A stretch of 64,000 bases of DNA from Nectonema munidae (Eukaryota > Nematomorpha > Nectonematoida > Nectonematidae). The DNA is taken from positions 310,001 to 374,000 of the forward strand of contig JAUIRK010000866.1 of NCBI GenBank assembly GCA_030549495.1. The letters run 5' to 3'. Below, piece by piece: positions 1-15,600 of this stretch (position 1 is its first letter; each line of letters begins with the position of its first letter). The notes beneath the pieces are model-generated. The model ran no database searches. It worked only from the letters and a program-made list of their open reading frames with translations, and was not told the DNA's origin. The translations under genes were made by a program, and so were the position numbers.

Positions 1-537
1 CAAAAATGTTGAATTTATAATATATTTTCAAGTTTATATATTAGGCATTGATTGATTTTCATGAAAAATAAATGACACCATCAGGATTCACAATCGATTA
101 TTTAGTGGACACGCGCGAAATTTTGTAAAAATATTCAATACTTTAAGAGAAAAAAGGGGGCTAAAAGAACCCCTTCACCGAGGAAATGAAAATAGCCCGT
201 CACGAATAGGGTTAAAGCAATTGGCTGTGCCAAGAATTGTAAGTTGTGGAAAAGTTAGGCTATATATACGTCTTAACTTTAAAATCATTATCCTATTAAT
301 AGAAATATTATTTTCCACAATAGAAATATTATGCAGATTGAGAATAATTTTCGATAGCGATAAAAGTAAATCAAATTTTTTAGAAAATATTTATAAAAGA
401 AATAATAAAGTTGTGTTCTCTTCAAACTGTTTCAATTTAGACCTTTGAAGATTTTTTGTTAGGAAAAGACAGCTTTGTAAAAGCCGAATTTTTCATTCTA
501 CTTTTTACAATTGTCTCATATATTTTGTACTTGACAG
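1..537. other. intronic sequence upstream of the first visible dynamin exon
   Basis: AT-rich, with no exon recognised. The GTPase-domain exons expected upstream are not here, so they lie beyond the left edge. Confidence 0.5.
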
Positions 538-646
538 GATACATTGGTGTTGTTAATCGCAGTCAGAGAGACATCGACGGCAAGAAGGACATTCAAACAG
601 CATTGACTTCAGAAAGAAAATTCTTTTTGGGGCATCCATCTTATAG
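538..646 (+). CDS. dynamin exon a: end of GTPase domain
   Basis: Acceptor ttgacag before 538, donor gtagtc after 646. It codes [18 protein letters not shown] and on to [12 protein letters not shown] is the G5-type guanine-binding motif of dynamins. It enters with two bases of a split Gly codon and leaves with a split Arg codon. Confidence 0.95.
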
Positions 647-3600
647 GTAGTCTTTTCAAAATTCTTAACATCTTTTTGAAACCTATTTTTAAAGTGCATT
701 TTTGGACTCCTCGCAACGGTTGGCTGAAATGGATTCAACCGTTTGAAGGATTGCGAATTTTTAGCGGGTAGAAATTTATTTCCCCTGAAATTTTATTTTA
801 GTGTATTATAAGTTATGTTGTTTGTGACGTTCGCACCAATCCTTTCAGATATTGTGGCCCGCCTGGAATGCTGAGTCCAGGTCTACCTGGACTTTCCATC
901 CCACTAAACACCTACCGGCCCTTGTTACTGCATAGCTATACCTTGTTATATATATTATTTTACAAGAATTTATGTTACAAATATATAAATACAGCTGAGT
1001 GATCGATACTATCCTATCGCGAACGCTCCCAATTAGGGAAACAAACTTAATGTCTAGTGATAGCTTGATTACTAACCACGTAGAATCGGGTCGCCAGAGC
1101 ACTACCTAACCGTTAGTGTATTATGTTGCCATGCTGAATGTTTTACAACTTATTTTTAGATAGTTTTGCTTGCACTAGTCTTGAGTATGAGCTAAGTTTT
1201 TTTCATGGTTTTTGAAGTTCTCGCGATAGATTTTTTTAGGACGACACTGTAGTGTCAATATTTTGATTTCCATTCAAGGCATAAAATTCCTGAAACAGAA
1301 TTTATTTCTCGTTGGAGTGAGAAGCAACGTTCGCTCTAAGTTTTCTCGAGAGTAAAAAATGAAAATGGAAAAACGGATTTTTCTTTTTATCAATTTCTTA
1401 AAGTTGACTTAATTTAAAATTAAATTGCTTTCTCAATAACTTCTTATTTCCAGCTTGAAAGTAAACTTCTCCTTAGTTCATATCATATATAGAGATAGAG
1501 GAAAAAACAATTTTTGAGCGTCTTCCATTTTATATATATTCTGTAGATCAGGATTTCTCAACGTGGGCCATATGGCCGGGCCAAAAGAAATTTTAGGGGG
1601 GCCACGGAAAAATATATGATTTCCATACAATACATCAGATCGTAGAGAAGTCACAAAACAAGTTATAAGTTCGTATTGATATAGACGGATGATTAAATTA
1701 AAAAGGTAAGTTGACGAAAAGGCTCATTTCATTTTTAAAATTGCCCCAAAGCTTTGTCGATTTTTCTATATTATATACATATGATGCAAAAACTATTTTA
1801 GCAACTATATCTTGAAACTTTATATGAAAATTCTATTTTCATGAACTTTTTTATAGTTTTGTTTCCACATCTACTAGGCTTAGACCGTTAATATGAAGTA
1901 AAAAAGACTCAATTGGAAAGCAACTTTAATTCTAAACTATTATGAAAAGAAGTTATGACTTAGAAGCACTATAATTTTTGAAGGAACTTTACAGTTTTTT
2001 TGCTTTGATGTTATGTTGTTTGAATGAATAACTTCATGAAAAAGTTATGAATTTTGGTTTTTGACCTCTAAAAAATAGAAAAACTTTATGGGGCCATACA
2101 ATAATATTTGCGCAAAAAGGGGACCATGGTAGAAAAAAGGTTGTGAACCGTTGCTGAAGATCTTGAAACTTTCGCGACATTCTTATTTTCTTGAAATTCG
2201 CAAAAACTAATATTTCGCTAAGCTATTTTGAATCGTTGTGAAAGTCTTGGCGAGAAAAATAAGTATAAGATAGGAAGATAACTTTGAAAATATATGGATG
2301 CTGTCAAAAGTTAACAATACGCGAACTTAACTCGCAAAAATTTAACTTCGTGAAAATTTCTTGATTTACAGTATACCATTTTTACTTCTAGGTTTCCCTT
2401 TTTTAAGGTCTGAATTTGCTTAAAATTTAGAACATAAAAATACACTTTATTTAAATTTCGTCTCCTAGTACTTATAGGAATTCATCGCCGACTCCGAATA
2501 GTCAAAATTTAATAAATTCAGCGTTACCTCTTCCCTTCGCACTTTGACTATAGAAGGGTCCCTCCATATGATTACAAAAAGTAATCTTCTTTTCTTTCAC
2601 CCGGCCGTGTTGCACGACTTTGCAAAGTACCAGAATTTTTGGGCCCTACGCCATGGCGTAAAGGCTAATCTGGCCTTGCAAAAATACTTTTTTCCGCAAA
2701 AATTTATTTTGTTTGAATTAATGAACGAATATGAAAGTTGAAAGAAATATACTGGAGATAAAAGTAAAGATAAAATTTTAGTTGAAAGCAAAACCTTTCC
2801 TTAAAATATCAGAAAATTTATTGCAAAACTTAACTAGACATTCTATTATATTATAATTTATATTTTTTTATTTTTATTATTTTGTCTTATCTATAATGGA
2901 GCTACCAAAATTTCATACCCGAATCTTTGTAAATGTCCAGTTGTATGCATATCAATTAACATTTAGGCATATGGCAGATAAGCTTGGAACGAGCTACTTG
3001 CAAAAAGTGTTGAATCAACAACTCACGAATCACATCAAAGACACGCTTCCCGCGTTACGCGACAAAATTCAAAAAACCCTCTCCAGTATGGAGAAGGAAG
3101 TTTCTGAGTTTAAAAATTTCAAACCGAATGATCCTTCCCGGAGAACCAAAACGATGCTTCAGTAAAATCTTCCCTTATTGTCATTTTCATTGCCATGCTT
3201 GCATTGTCGGAGGGAGGGTATATGACGTTTTACAATGCCATTGGGTTTTATACGACCCAAACACAAAAGTTAGGAAAGGTAAAAATAAAACAATTTAAAT
3301 AGAGTATTATAAGTGACACACATCTAAAGCTATTTGTTTTTTGACTTAATTTCACCGTTCCTATAAAACACATGTGGACTCCATTCAGGTAAAAATTGGG
3401 GTATTTTAATTCCCAAAATTATATTAGGGTTAATTTAACGATTTAAAAATATTCCACGTCTCAAAACTTTGCTCCTTGAAATTAATTCTTTTTAACCCAT
3501 TTACGGCCAATGTTCCTATTATGGAACATAAGTATCTTCGTCTGCTTTTTTCAATGACTTTAAATATAAATCGTCTGCGTTTTTTTAGATATCCTCTGCT

Positions 3601-6600
3601 TTGCTTGGTCTTAACTAAAAAACGGTTAAATTCCATTAACTTAATTTCCTGAGTTTCAAGCTTTTTATACGAAATTTTATAGAAAATAATTAATTATTAT
3701 TTACGAAACCAAATCAAATTTTTGGCAATATTTTTATTTAAAAACAGATAGATTCCCAAAATTCAATACAACAATTTTCATTATTTTGAACAACATTCTT
3801 AATGCTTGTATTTTTCCATCCATTATTATAATATATAATATATAATAATTATATTAGGTAAAATTTGCCAAGAAAAATCTATTTACAAAAAAGTGTAGGA
3901 AATATTTTTTTACTATAATATTATACATTTTTAATTTATGACCATTGCATGTATAAATTTTTTGATTGTTTCATAACAAAAATTCTAAATGTGAGGAGCG
4001 AAGCTACATTAATCCGTTAACGACCAGAATAATCAGACGATATCTAGTGTAAAGCAGAAGATTTGTATTAAAAAGTAAACGCAGACGATTCACATTTTTG
4101 TAAAGTCGACTGTGGTCGATAGCCGGTTATGGACTGGCTAGTCTTTTGTAGCATTAAAAATAGTTCATATATAAAATTAAAATAACTGCAATTTCAATAA
4201 GAAGTGATCAATAAGTTTAAAAATTAATTTTTCGGTACGCACTGTATATTCGATAATAATTTGTTATTGAACGATAATAATTCTCGAAATTTTGTTAACG
4301 CGAGTTAAAGTACTTTACTGTAAGCCAATGCCTTCCAAAATAAACCGAATACTTCTCAAGACTTTCCTAAATTTAGATTTTTTTAAAAATAATGCCATAA
4401 TTTCAATGCTTTTAAATTATTTGGAATTAAAAAATATAAAACTTTTCCAAATTCAAACAAATTAAAAATAATGCGATATGTCAATTAAAAGAAAAGTTGT
4501 TTAGGTGTGGGTTGACTTTATAAATATTATATTTGAAGAATGATTCAATTGTACTCCACCGACTTTGACAAATCAATTGAAGGATCAAACTCAACAGATG
4601 AAATCAACACCAACGAACTGACAGGCGGTGCCAAGATAAATCGTATATTCCACGAGAGATTTCCTTTCGAACTTGTCAAGGTATTGTGTTAAAGTATTTC
4701 TTCCATTCACCTCTTGCTAAACTTTTTGAAGACTTTCAAGTGACTTGACTTTCATCTTGCATAAAACACGAATGAGAGAACAATCTAGAGCTAGAAATTA
4801 GGCCCTTTCAAAAAATGTATGCCCTTGCACTATTTTGCCCATGTACTCCTCATGGATCAAAGCAAAGTATTTCTTCTTTTACCATTTTTGAATCAAATAC
4901 AACAGGACTATGTAGTGTGTTTTGAAAATTAAAAGAAATTGACGCGCTTTATACTGCCCCAGTTTAATTGGAGCATGTTTGTAAAATTCAATAAAAAAGA
5001 TTTTATAGTATATTTTAATACATACTGGAATTGAGAAAATCAAAGGCAACGAATTATTCCATATCCTTGCAATTTTACGTTCATTACATCAATATTTTTG
5101 TGTTTTACTACAAGAAAAGTCTATCTCCATCATCAGATTTGATAGTCATTTTCAAAAGTTTAGATGTTTTTTACTTTCAAAATGAAACAGCATATAGTTA
5201 GGCGGTTATTGAAGGTGGATTTTTGAAGGGTGCTTCGAAATACATTGAATTTTTAATATATTTCTATTTACAAAAATAACTGTTTTGAATAAACTGGAAG
5301 GCAAATAGATATAAAAAAGATCGACACTTCATTTTAAGGAAGGGGAGAAGGGCTTTGTCCCAATGCCCTCCATATGAATACGTTATGTATTATAACGATA
5401 TATATTTTATATTTAACCGCGCTAAGAAATCTCGCCCCAGGATTCATGCCCTCTTCCGCTATATAAATGTAAGGGTGCATTTTCATTTTGAATCAAAAGA
5501 ATTTTTGATATTGAGCAAATATATCACATCAATTTTTACACTTATTATACCTCAAAACACCGTGGTCTGTACCATTGATAGAGTAGAATGACTTGCTTGA
5601 TATTATTACAGTATTTTTTTGTCCTACAAAAAACTATTTGCATTACTTTTTCGTTTTTTGCGTTTCATTCAATATTTGTAACCTGTCTGCTTTTATGATC
5701 TAAACAAGGATTCCGAAATTTGATTCGTCTCCCTTTTATTTTAAGATGACCTACGATGAAAAAGAACTTCGCAAGGAGATCAGTTACGCGATTCGCAACA
5801 TTCACGGAATTCGGTATTAATCCTTCGTGTCACTTCTTCATTCACTATTTAATTTTTTATTCAAAGAAAACTTTTAGAAGGGAAATGAAATGTTTTAAAA
5901 AAAAAATTTATATTCACACGTGAAATTCAAATCATTTCAACATAAGATAGCGGAACCTTTTTCACGGATCCAGATTTGAGATACCGCATAAGTAGACTGA
6001 TCTATATTTTTTAACAAAAACGGGACATCGTTTGGCAAAATGAGATCCTGGGTTTTTGGCTTCCTAAATGCTAATATAGCTTCTACCTCCATGAGATACA
6101 GAGAAATAAATCATAACGTGTTTACAGAATACTCTCCTACAGATTTTGATTGATAGCCTTTTCCATAATATGCTATTATTTCCCACACATGTTTATCTAC
6201 TATTTCACAATCTTGATTAACTTCCATTCTTTATAGTTCTTCATTATTTAACACCATTTTATTATGCTTATATATCAACACCATATGGGTTTAACGTAAA
6301 TAATGTTTGCATCCGAATTATATACCGCAATTTATGCATACTTTGCTTGCCCTTAGAGTGGGATTGTTCACACCCGATATGGCTTTTGAAGCGATCGTGA
6401 AGAAGCAGATATCCAAGTTGAAGGCTCCCGTATTGAAGTCCGTGGATCTCGTTATATCCGAACTCATCAACATCAATTCACACTGTAGCAAAAGGGTATA
6501 TCATTCATTATTGCATCTTTCTTCTCCTTTTTTCCATTTATTTTTCAAAGGTTATTTTTCCTTCCATAAGGGTACACTTTCCTCTTGACATATGAATTTT

Positions 6601-9600
6601 AGGTTGATTTTTCATCGTATATTATTTTTCAATTCTTTTTTCCATGTTACTCTATCTTTAGCTTTTTCAATATTAATCGTGTACTTCTTCATATCTCTTT
6701 GAGCCTCATAATTCCATGTGATGCTTGGCTTCCCACGTTTAGTTTTTCCTTCAACTTCATGGTACATCACTTTACTCCTTCTTCATTCATCCTTTCCAAG
6801 TGACCCTTCCTTCTTAGTCGATTCCTACAAATAACTATTTCCAAGTTTTCAACATCTAATCTTCTGATTTTACTTGTATGACGATTACCAACAATAGCTC
6901 TAAGCATTCTATTTTCACAGTTTAGTCTGTTTTTATCACATTTGTTTAAAGCTCAGATTTCACTGGCATACAACAATACCGGTCTAACACTTTGTCATCT
7001 CTATCTTTGTCATCACTATATGAATTATAGGCGTTTTTATTTGCTAATTACCTTTATTCCAGCTTTTTACCTGTTTCAGTATGATTACCCTTTTTAAAGA
7101 GAACAAAACTAATTTTCATTCTTAACTATCTAGAATAATAGTTTTGAAAATTGAAAAAACGGTGATATCAAGAATTAGAGCTGGTTGGAAAAAGTTTAAT
7201 GATATTGCTGGCGTACTGTGCGGCAGAGTTTTGTCATTGAAGTTAAAAGGAAGACTATACAAATCGTGTGTAAGGAGTGTTATGTGTTATGGAGCAGAGT
7301 GTTGGCCAATGAAGAAGGTTGAAGTGAGACGCATGCAGTCTGCTGAGATGAGGATGTTACGAATGTTGTGTGGCAAAACTCTACTGGACAAAGTGCGAAG
7401 CAAAGAGATTAGAAGAATGACAGTGGTGGAAGATATAGAGCAGTATTTGAAAGAGCATAGACTCCGTTGAGAATGGATCCACAAAGACTAACGAAGAGAC
7501 TATGGGATGAAAACATCACTGGACAAGCGAGGAGAGGGAGACCGAAAAAAGATGGGAAGATCCTGTTAAAGAAGACGTGAAGAAAAGGAACCTGAGGTTG
7601 AAGATGCGGAAATGAAAGGAAGATGGAGACGTCGCTGCAAATTCAAGGTCGACCTTGGCTCGCCAGGAAAAAGACCTGCTCATTAAAGCGAATGGATGAT
7701 GATGATGATGAACTATAAATTTCCAACAACCACTCGAAATATTATAAAAAGGGATAATCAGAGATCCAAAATTAACGATGTAAAAAATATATCAGTGTAC
7801 GGAAAAACTGAAAAGAGTTATTTCTTTTTCTTTGGCTTTCGAATTCAATGCAGACTCCCGAGGAGGAGATGAGTGAATTAGGGGTGACCGGAAGAAAATT
7901 TTGCCTTCTCCGATTACATAATATTTTTTTGTTAAATGAAACATTCTGTATACGTAGGCAGTTTTTAGAATGCTGATCTAACAACTCGTTACTCGTGTTA
8001 CACAAGCAATATTTACCCATATCATCTCAATGATGTAAAGTATTTTTAATCTGCACTACTGTCTTAAGTTGAAATTTTTTTAAAAAAAAAAAGAGCGTTC
8101 TACTATGAGTATTGAAAATAAATATGATTATAAACTTTTTTTCATCTAAAAACCTTTGTTGTTGCTTTTCCAAATCTGAAATGACCTTTTGATGATTTAC
8201 AAAAAAATAGTACACAGAAGATCATTTATAGCGCTGATCTACTGGAACACGAGAAAAACAGGAACCAAGACCTATCCCGCGTTATATTAGATTCCGCTTT
8301 AAATCGTTCTACTGTGTATTCTCTGCCATATAATGATAGATATATCTATTTGTGCTATTATATGAGTCAATTATTATTGATTATTAAAATGTTCTTTGAC
8401 CTGTTTCACTCATTTTAAGATGTCTTCGTATCCGCGTTTGCGGGAAGAAATTGAGAAAATCATCGCTGGCCATCTTCGCGAGCAAGAGCACAAAACAAAG
8501 GAACACCTCACCCTCGAAATAGACATACAATTGGCTTACATGAACACCAATCACGAAGACTTTGTCGGATTCCAAAAGTTATTCATTTTGCCTTATCAAC
8601 CAATAAACTGACATCACCTTGGGGCAATTACAACTTCCCCTTCCCCCTGAACGAAAATGTAAGCAAAAAGTCAGAGTATTAATTTGATTGTTAAAAATCC
8701 TCCTAAAATGTGGTGCAGTCATTTGCATATTAAAATACTAATCAAGTTTTTTTATATGAAATATTTCATAACATTTAAAATCTTTTGATATTTAAAATTA
8801 AAAATCAGTACTGAAGAAGTAAAAAAACTAAATTTTTCAGTTGTTGTTGTTGCATAATGTTATAGTGGAGCGTAATTTCTATGACCGAATGCCCTTCCTG
8901 GCGCCAACCAGTATTTGTATTCAAGACTGGAAACCTTTAGCCTTTATACAATCAAGTACTAAACCTACAAGGCAGTGGTAATTTGGAATCGAAGTTATTT
9001 TCTCCTAGAACAAGAGCCAACCAAGGCTATCGAGTTTGTTCTACCCGGGGCCTTAGGTTAAAGAGCGTGTTACTCGCCTTCGCCTCCAGAACGCATGTGT
9101 CATATGAGGCATTTTATAAGAGAATAAAAGCTCAATCTCATTCTCCACCTCGACATAAACAGCAGTAGAGCTCAAGTTCTAAACATATATATATATATAA
9201 TATAATAGTAGTGGAGTCGCTTATTTCTTTTACATTTCATACTGCACATATATAGTTCTAGTTAGCTTAATTAATGTTCGTAATATTGAGTTAATTCACT
9301 AATCCCCTTTGTTAGCTATTTTCTTTTACCCGTATCCCAAACCCATGCGACTTAATCTCCCATTTTATCTGTTTACAATGTCAAGACCATATTTTTTTAA
9401 CTTACATAATTAATTAAACTGAATCTTCATATACATTTAGAAAGCTCTTTCATTCCAATTCCACCCGTATCCCCATACTTTTTTTTAAACAATCTAATTA
9501 TTACTGTGACTTTTGCTTACATTTTCATAAACGAGTGACTTTAAATTTGTCACGGCTGATTTTGTTCTGATTGCATGTTCTTGCCGGAACCAAAGCTAGG

Positions 9601-12600
9601 CTCTAACCATTTTAGGACCCCTGGCATAAAACATTAACAATCTCCTTAATTTAAACTTTTCTTATAAGCCCATTTTTTTGTATAAACCTGTATTTGTTTG
9701 TCTAAGTGTATGAATGTCCTTTTGTGTGCGTATGTAGATTTGTATTGGTGTCTCTAAATATATGAGTACTATCTAAGCGTGGTATTCAAAAATACTACAA
9801 TTTTTTACAATTCAACCCAATTTTTCGCGTTTATTATTCACAAAATGTAAAAACTTGAAAATTGTCTTAAGTTTATGCTTTTTGTCGGTATTTCATTCAA
9901 GCGAAGAATACTTCCGCATAACTGAACAGATAAGGATGACACGATCTTGTGTCAAACCCAGTAAAACTGGGTCAATAATAAAGGCTTCCGCCATATTTGC
10001 CCATCTACTGAGCAAAATTAAGGTTTTACTGAGGTTCAAAGATTGAACAGAAAGTTAAAAAAGATTATATATAATTAATATTTGAAAAAATCTCAGTAAA
10101 GTATATAAGCTTGATAACTCATTGTCTTGGCTTCGATCCCGCATAAAGCCTCCTTTCTTCATAGTTCGATTCAAGCGGCGCAATTGTATCTTCTCGATTG
10201 AAACACCCCACACTAATATTACCTTTAGTTGATCACTCGCGAATTTGATGTTTTGAAGCTAAGCAACGATTAAAAGATTGATATCATTAGAAAGTTGTTA
10301 TACATTTTGTTTATATATTTTCGAAAAAAAAGATCTTTTTTTTATTTTTAATTCTAAATAATCTTTGAAGATGTTTTTGACAACATAAGATGACATCCTA
10401 ATAATAATATTTTTTCTTTCGCTATTACAACCACAAGGATCGTTCTCAAAAATCAGACTCATCAATTTGCTGATCAACTTTTATCATTATATTATTAAGT
10501 TTTAACCATTGACAAAAAATAATCTCAAATCGTTCCACTTAATCATGCATCGAAGTTTTAAGCTTCTCCCTTCAAGCTTAACATAATGGGATTTTACTCT
10601 AACTTTTAACGGAATAATTCTAAAAATTTATATTCCGTTTAGTGCAGAGTCAAAGGCGGTGGACACATCTGGTTCAACCCCCAAACTTGGAAATCAAATC
10701 ATTCGCAAAGGATACATGGCCATTCACAACATCAGTATGTTGAGAGGCGGATCAAAGGACTACTGGTTTGTCCTCACTACCGAAAATTTGTCCTGGTACA
10801 AAGATGATGAGGTAGTCTTAAAATCCTTCTGCTCCACTTTTACTTCTTATTAAAAGAGACTAGTTTCAAGCCTGCAATTCGCCATAAAGTTAACTGTTGT
10901 TTCCAAACTTTTAAGTTTCTATGTGTTTGTATGCACATTAGGCATATAACTTTTTTCAACTTTGAAATCCTGTGTAATTTTTTGATGAATAATATGGATA
11001 TAAACCGAAAACAATCAATTTTTCATGAATTAACCTATAAAACCTCACGCGTCCAAATCAAGGTTTAAATATATATATATACATTGAATAAGACTATTAA
11101 CTACTTTAAGTGATTGATTGATAATTTTGATGAAATTTTGAATTTGTTCATTTTATCAATAAAATTTCGAAAATTATTCAGAAAAGTTTATTTTTCAAAA
11201 AAAAAAGTCAAATTCCAGAAATATATCACATTAAAATGATATTTTAAAAAAAGTTTAAGATTACAAATGATTGGTAACAACAAACTTGTAGCTCAAATAC
11301 TTGTTTGTGCGGCTATTTTGAACTATTTCTTGCATTTTTTAACTCCTCTCCCAGCAAGAATATATTTGTTCCTGGAATACTAATTCTTAGAGTTTCTTCT
11401 TTATAAAACTTAAAAAATGATGATAATGCTTTAGGACAATTCTGTGATTTAATTGCATTAAAGAGACAATTTTATGAATTTTCATCATAATGCTGATTAC
11501 GAAACCAATACTTAGGACTTAGACCACTCTTTTGTAATAAAATGGCAAATACTTTTTAATCGACTTCTCCACTTTGGTAAAAGAAAGTAAGCTAACAAGG
11601 CATATGAAGCCCGTGAATTCCATCTGCAAAGCAGGAAGCATTCTAAAATGTATTTTTTGCCCATTTGGATGTCTATTTATAAATATCGAAAGCATGACAA
11701 AGCTGATACAAAAACTTAAAGAAAGAAAGAAAGATTTTATTGATTCAAACAAAAATAATATAAGACAAAGTAGCACATGTGTATTCAAGAATAATTGAAT
11801 AAAAGTTGATAAATTGATTCAAACAAAAATGATATATAACAAAGTAGCACATGTGTATTCAAGCATAATAATTGAATAAAAAGTTGATAAAATGAACAAA
11901 GTGATTGAAAACATGATGTCCGAAGGCTTGAAAAAACCGCTTAATGAACATGCATCATGTTAACCTTAGCAGGACGGAACTTTTTAGAGCAACACTAAGG
12001 ACGGTTAATGGGAGTTTTACTCCAATTTTTAAAAAAAGTATATTTCTTTTTTTTAATAAAGCTTTAGCATATCAAAGTCCTTTTAAGAATGTTTTTGTTC
12101 AGTTTGATATGTTTCCATGTTTTTTATACGAAAAAAAACAAAAAACTTATTTTAAAATTAACGCCATCTATAATAAAAAAGAGTTTGTTTTAGTTAACGT
12201 CATCTATAATAAAAATAAAAATTGCATTCGAACTTCCATAACGTTTACACTTATTAGATATACATATCTAAGAAAAAAAATTCATCTATTATATTATTTG
12301 TTAAATTATTTCAACAAACGCTACTTCATATGCAAAAAAGGCATATTAATCATAGATTAATATTTAGTTTTTTTCAAATATATATATAAAAAAATGAACT
12401 AACATTCAAGTTTATATTCACAATCTATGGTTCAAAATAAAACCATTCAAGTCACACTATATAATGTGATCTAGTTCGATGGATATGACGAAGAGCACGT
12501 ATTCTGTACACATACACAAAATTTAGGTGGCATGATGATTCTCTTGTGATAGATATTATAAACTTTTTCGTAATCCCTTCGCACAGAAATCTAAGTATTT

Positions 12601-15600
12601 ATCCACACATAACAAATGATTTACAATTTGTGCGTATCTTTCACATACTTTATTGTTTATGTGTATGATTTTGTGCGTATCTACCACATACTTTATTGTT
12701 TATGTGTATGATAGATGTACTTCTTACTCTGTAATTTTATTTATATGAGTGAGGTTCATGTTACTGAATGTAATCAATACCCTTGAACCATAGATTATTC
12801 CGCGCTTATTCTTTATAAGGCAGTACACTTTCATCTGTATCATTTCTTGGATTCATTTCATATCTTTGAAAAACTACCGTCTTTGCACATATAATCTATC
12901 CTTTACATCTTCTTGAGTTGAACGTTGTTTATTTTATCTTTTCTAAATCACCTCATCTTCAACTACTCTTTTCAATTTTATTGTTGTTCCTTCGTTCTGA
13001 TTATTACTCTCTTCAATTTATGAGTTCTACAAACAGTGATTCTGAAAGTTTTGCTGGGGAAAGCGTTGCATCCGATGTTTACTCTTTGAGTGAATATGAA
13101 ACGGTTTGTAGAAGCAGTAGTGAAAGTGATAGTGAAAGAGAAGGAGACGATCTTATAGCTCCCGATATGACAAAGTACTCATGGGAGCCTTATAGAGATA
13201 CTCGTGGAAGGAGTCTTGGTGTCAATACTCGTAATATTGCCTCATTTTCACCTGGTCCCAAAGGAGATGCAAAAAATTTGACAAACTCATTAGATGTATT
13301 CTCCCTTTTTTTTACTCAAAGCCTGATACATCACATATACGAGTGTACTAAAGCTAAAATTGATGAAAATTACAGGTAACTTAATTTTTTATCTCTGTTT
13401 TCTCTAATTATAATTTTTTTAGTTTGAGCCAACCTTTTTTTGAAAGTTTGCGTTATTGCGCTCTCAAATTTTCGATAGAAGATATGCTTGCCTATTTTGG
13501 ATGTATTTTTCACATTGGGCAGTCCAAAAATCAACAAATTGATCTAAAATATTTATTTTCTGACAAAAATGGAGAGCCTTTTTTGAAAGCTGCCATAAGC
13601 AGAGACATGTTTATATTCATAAACTATTTCATACGCTTTGACTTGAAAAAAGATAGGAATCTATTAGACAAATTGAGTCCAATTAGATACCTACATGATG
13701 AGATCGTTAGTAGTTGTGTCAAGTATTGGTGCCCAACATATTATATAACAATTGATGAACAGTTAGTCAAGTATCGGGGAAGATCTCCAATAAAAGTGTA
13801 TGATCCTTCAAAACCAGGAAGATACGGGATGAAGGTCTATCACTGTAATGATTCAAGAAGTTTTTGTTTTGGCCAGTGAAGTGTATGTAACAGGTTTATC
13901 TGATAAAGAGTATTTCAAACCAGCAAACATAGTCAAAAGTTGAAAAATCAAAAGTACCTAGTGGTTGTGGAGTTTATGTTGATCGGTTTTTTATGACACA
14001 TGAACTCTGTTTTCAGGACTAAATCTCAAAGGTTGACAATTTGTGGAACGGTCAGAAGTAATAGAAGGTTTGTTCCGTATTTATTACGTCCTGCACACTT
14101 GAAAGGTCTAAACCTTGTAGAAATGGAAAGTAAATTTTTATATACTGAATATGCTTCGCTGACTATATACATTCCAGAAAAACATGCAAAAAAAATTTCA
14201 AGCCTGTTTATATGATGTCCAGTCAGCATATTTCAAAGATAGACACACTAGGTAATAAAAAAAAGCCTGAAACAATTGTAGACTACAATAGTTATAAAGG
14301 CGGTGTTGATACTTTCAACAGGATGGTTCGTAGTTTTACTTGTTACAGAGCCTCAAGAAGATGGCCTATGACTATTTTCACAAATTTTCTCGATATGGTA
14401 GCAAGTAATTGTTGGATTATAGTCAAAGCCAACATGCCTGATTTGTACCCAAGTACTTCCAGAGCGTGCTACGACATTTCATCACACGACATTTCATCAC
14501 ACGACATTTCATCACACGACACTTCATCACACGACACTTTATCATAACGACACTTCATCACGCGACATTTCATCATACCGACACTTAATCACACGACACT
14601 TCATCACACGACATATCATCACAACCAAATATAAAATAATTATTCGCCTACATTTACCACAACATCGTTGGTCTTATGATCCCTGCCACAAAAATTTAAC
14701 CTCCCTGTCGTACTCTGATACAGGGTATTAAGATATATTATTATAACTAACCCATTGAAGTTATGCTCATTTTATTAATATAAATACTGTAGACTAAAAA
14801 ATATAGGGTAAATATTTAACTCAAAAATCAAAATTTAAATCTTCATTCAATAACATCTATTTTTATTTATAATTACTACGTTATGTCAAGTTAGGTTTGA
14901 AAAAGATCACTATAATACAAAGTATGCCTTACAACTGTTCCTTAATTTGTGTATAATATCGTTCATATTTTGTCAAAAATATAATATTTACAAATTCTTC
15001 AAAGAAAAATATATATTTCAAAGAAAAATATTTCAATTAAATGGAGCTTGCTTGCTTTATTAAAACTATTTGTCGATGTCATATACGAGCATTAAATCGA
15101 GGGATTCCCAAAGAACAAATCCTTTCTATATAATTTTACGGTAGTGTATGGGTTTGCGGTAAATTGAGGGACGGTAATGCGTCTGAAAACTATATATATA
15201 TCGTTTGGAAAAAAATTAGAAAATGAAAGTACTATAATTTGATTTATTTGTATAAGAAATAATTTAAAAACAATAAAAATTGCCATACTTATAAAAACAA
15301 ACTACTTACACGCAGAATACTGAATAGCTCTAAGGTATGTCATGATATCAGTCTGTGCGAACAGACTAGCTATGCTTTTAATCTTCTCCTTAATAGAAAG
15401 ATATTTTTTATTAGTCGGTAGAGGTGCACCTGTTATTCCTTGAGTTAAATTCAAACGTTGAAAAGCAATATCTTTGTAAATACCGTTTAGGAAATACCAA
15501 ATTGTTGGGTGGCTGCTGCATTGGAATAAATATTGCAAAGAGTAATGCGATCCCTCTACAGCATTTGTAGTTCGAGCCACACCTTCCACACAATTTTCAA

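Noticed and set aside
553-738. - strand ORF over the first dynamin exon
   Set aside because: Antisense shadow of the coding exon at 538-646.
11944-12360. 138-residue ORF at the piggyBac left end
   Set aside because: Phe/Tyr/Lys/Ile-rich from base composition and it overlaps the terminal repeat. No family resemblance.
14469-14621. Regular short repeats that might suggest a CRISPR-like array
   Set aside because: Units are contiguous without spacers, occur inverted at the other end of a MULE, and the genome is eukaryotic.
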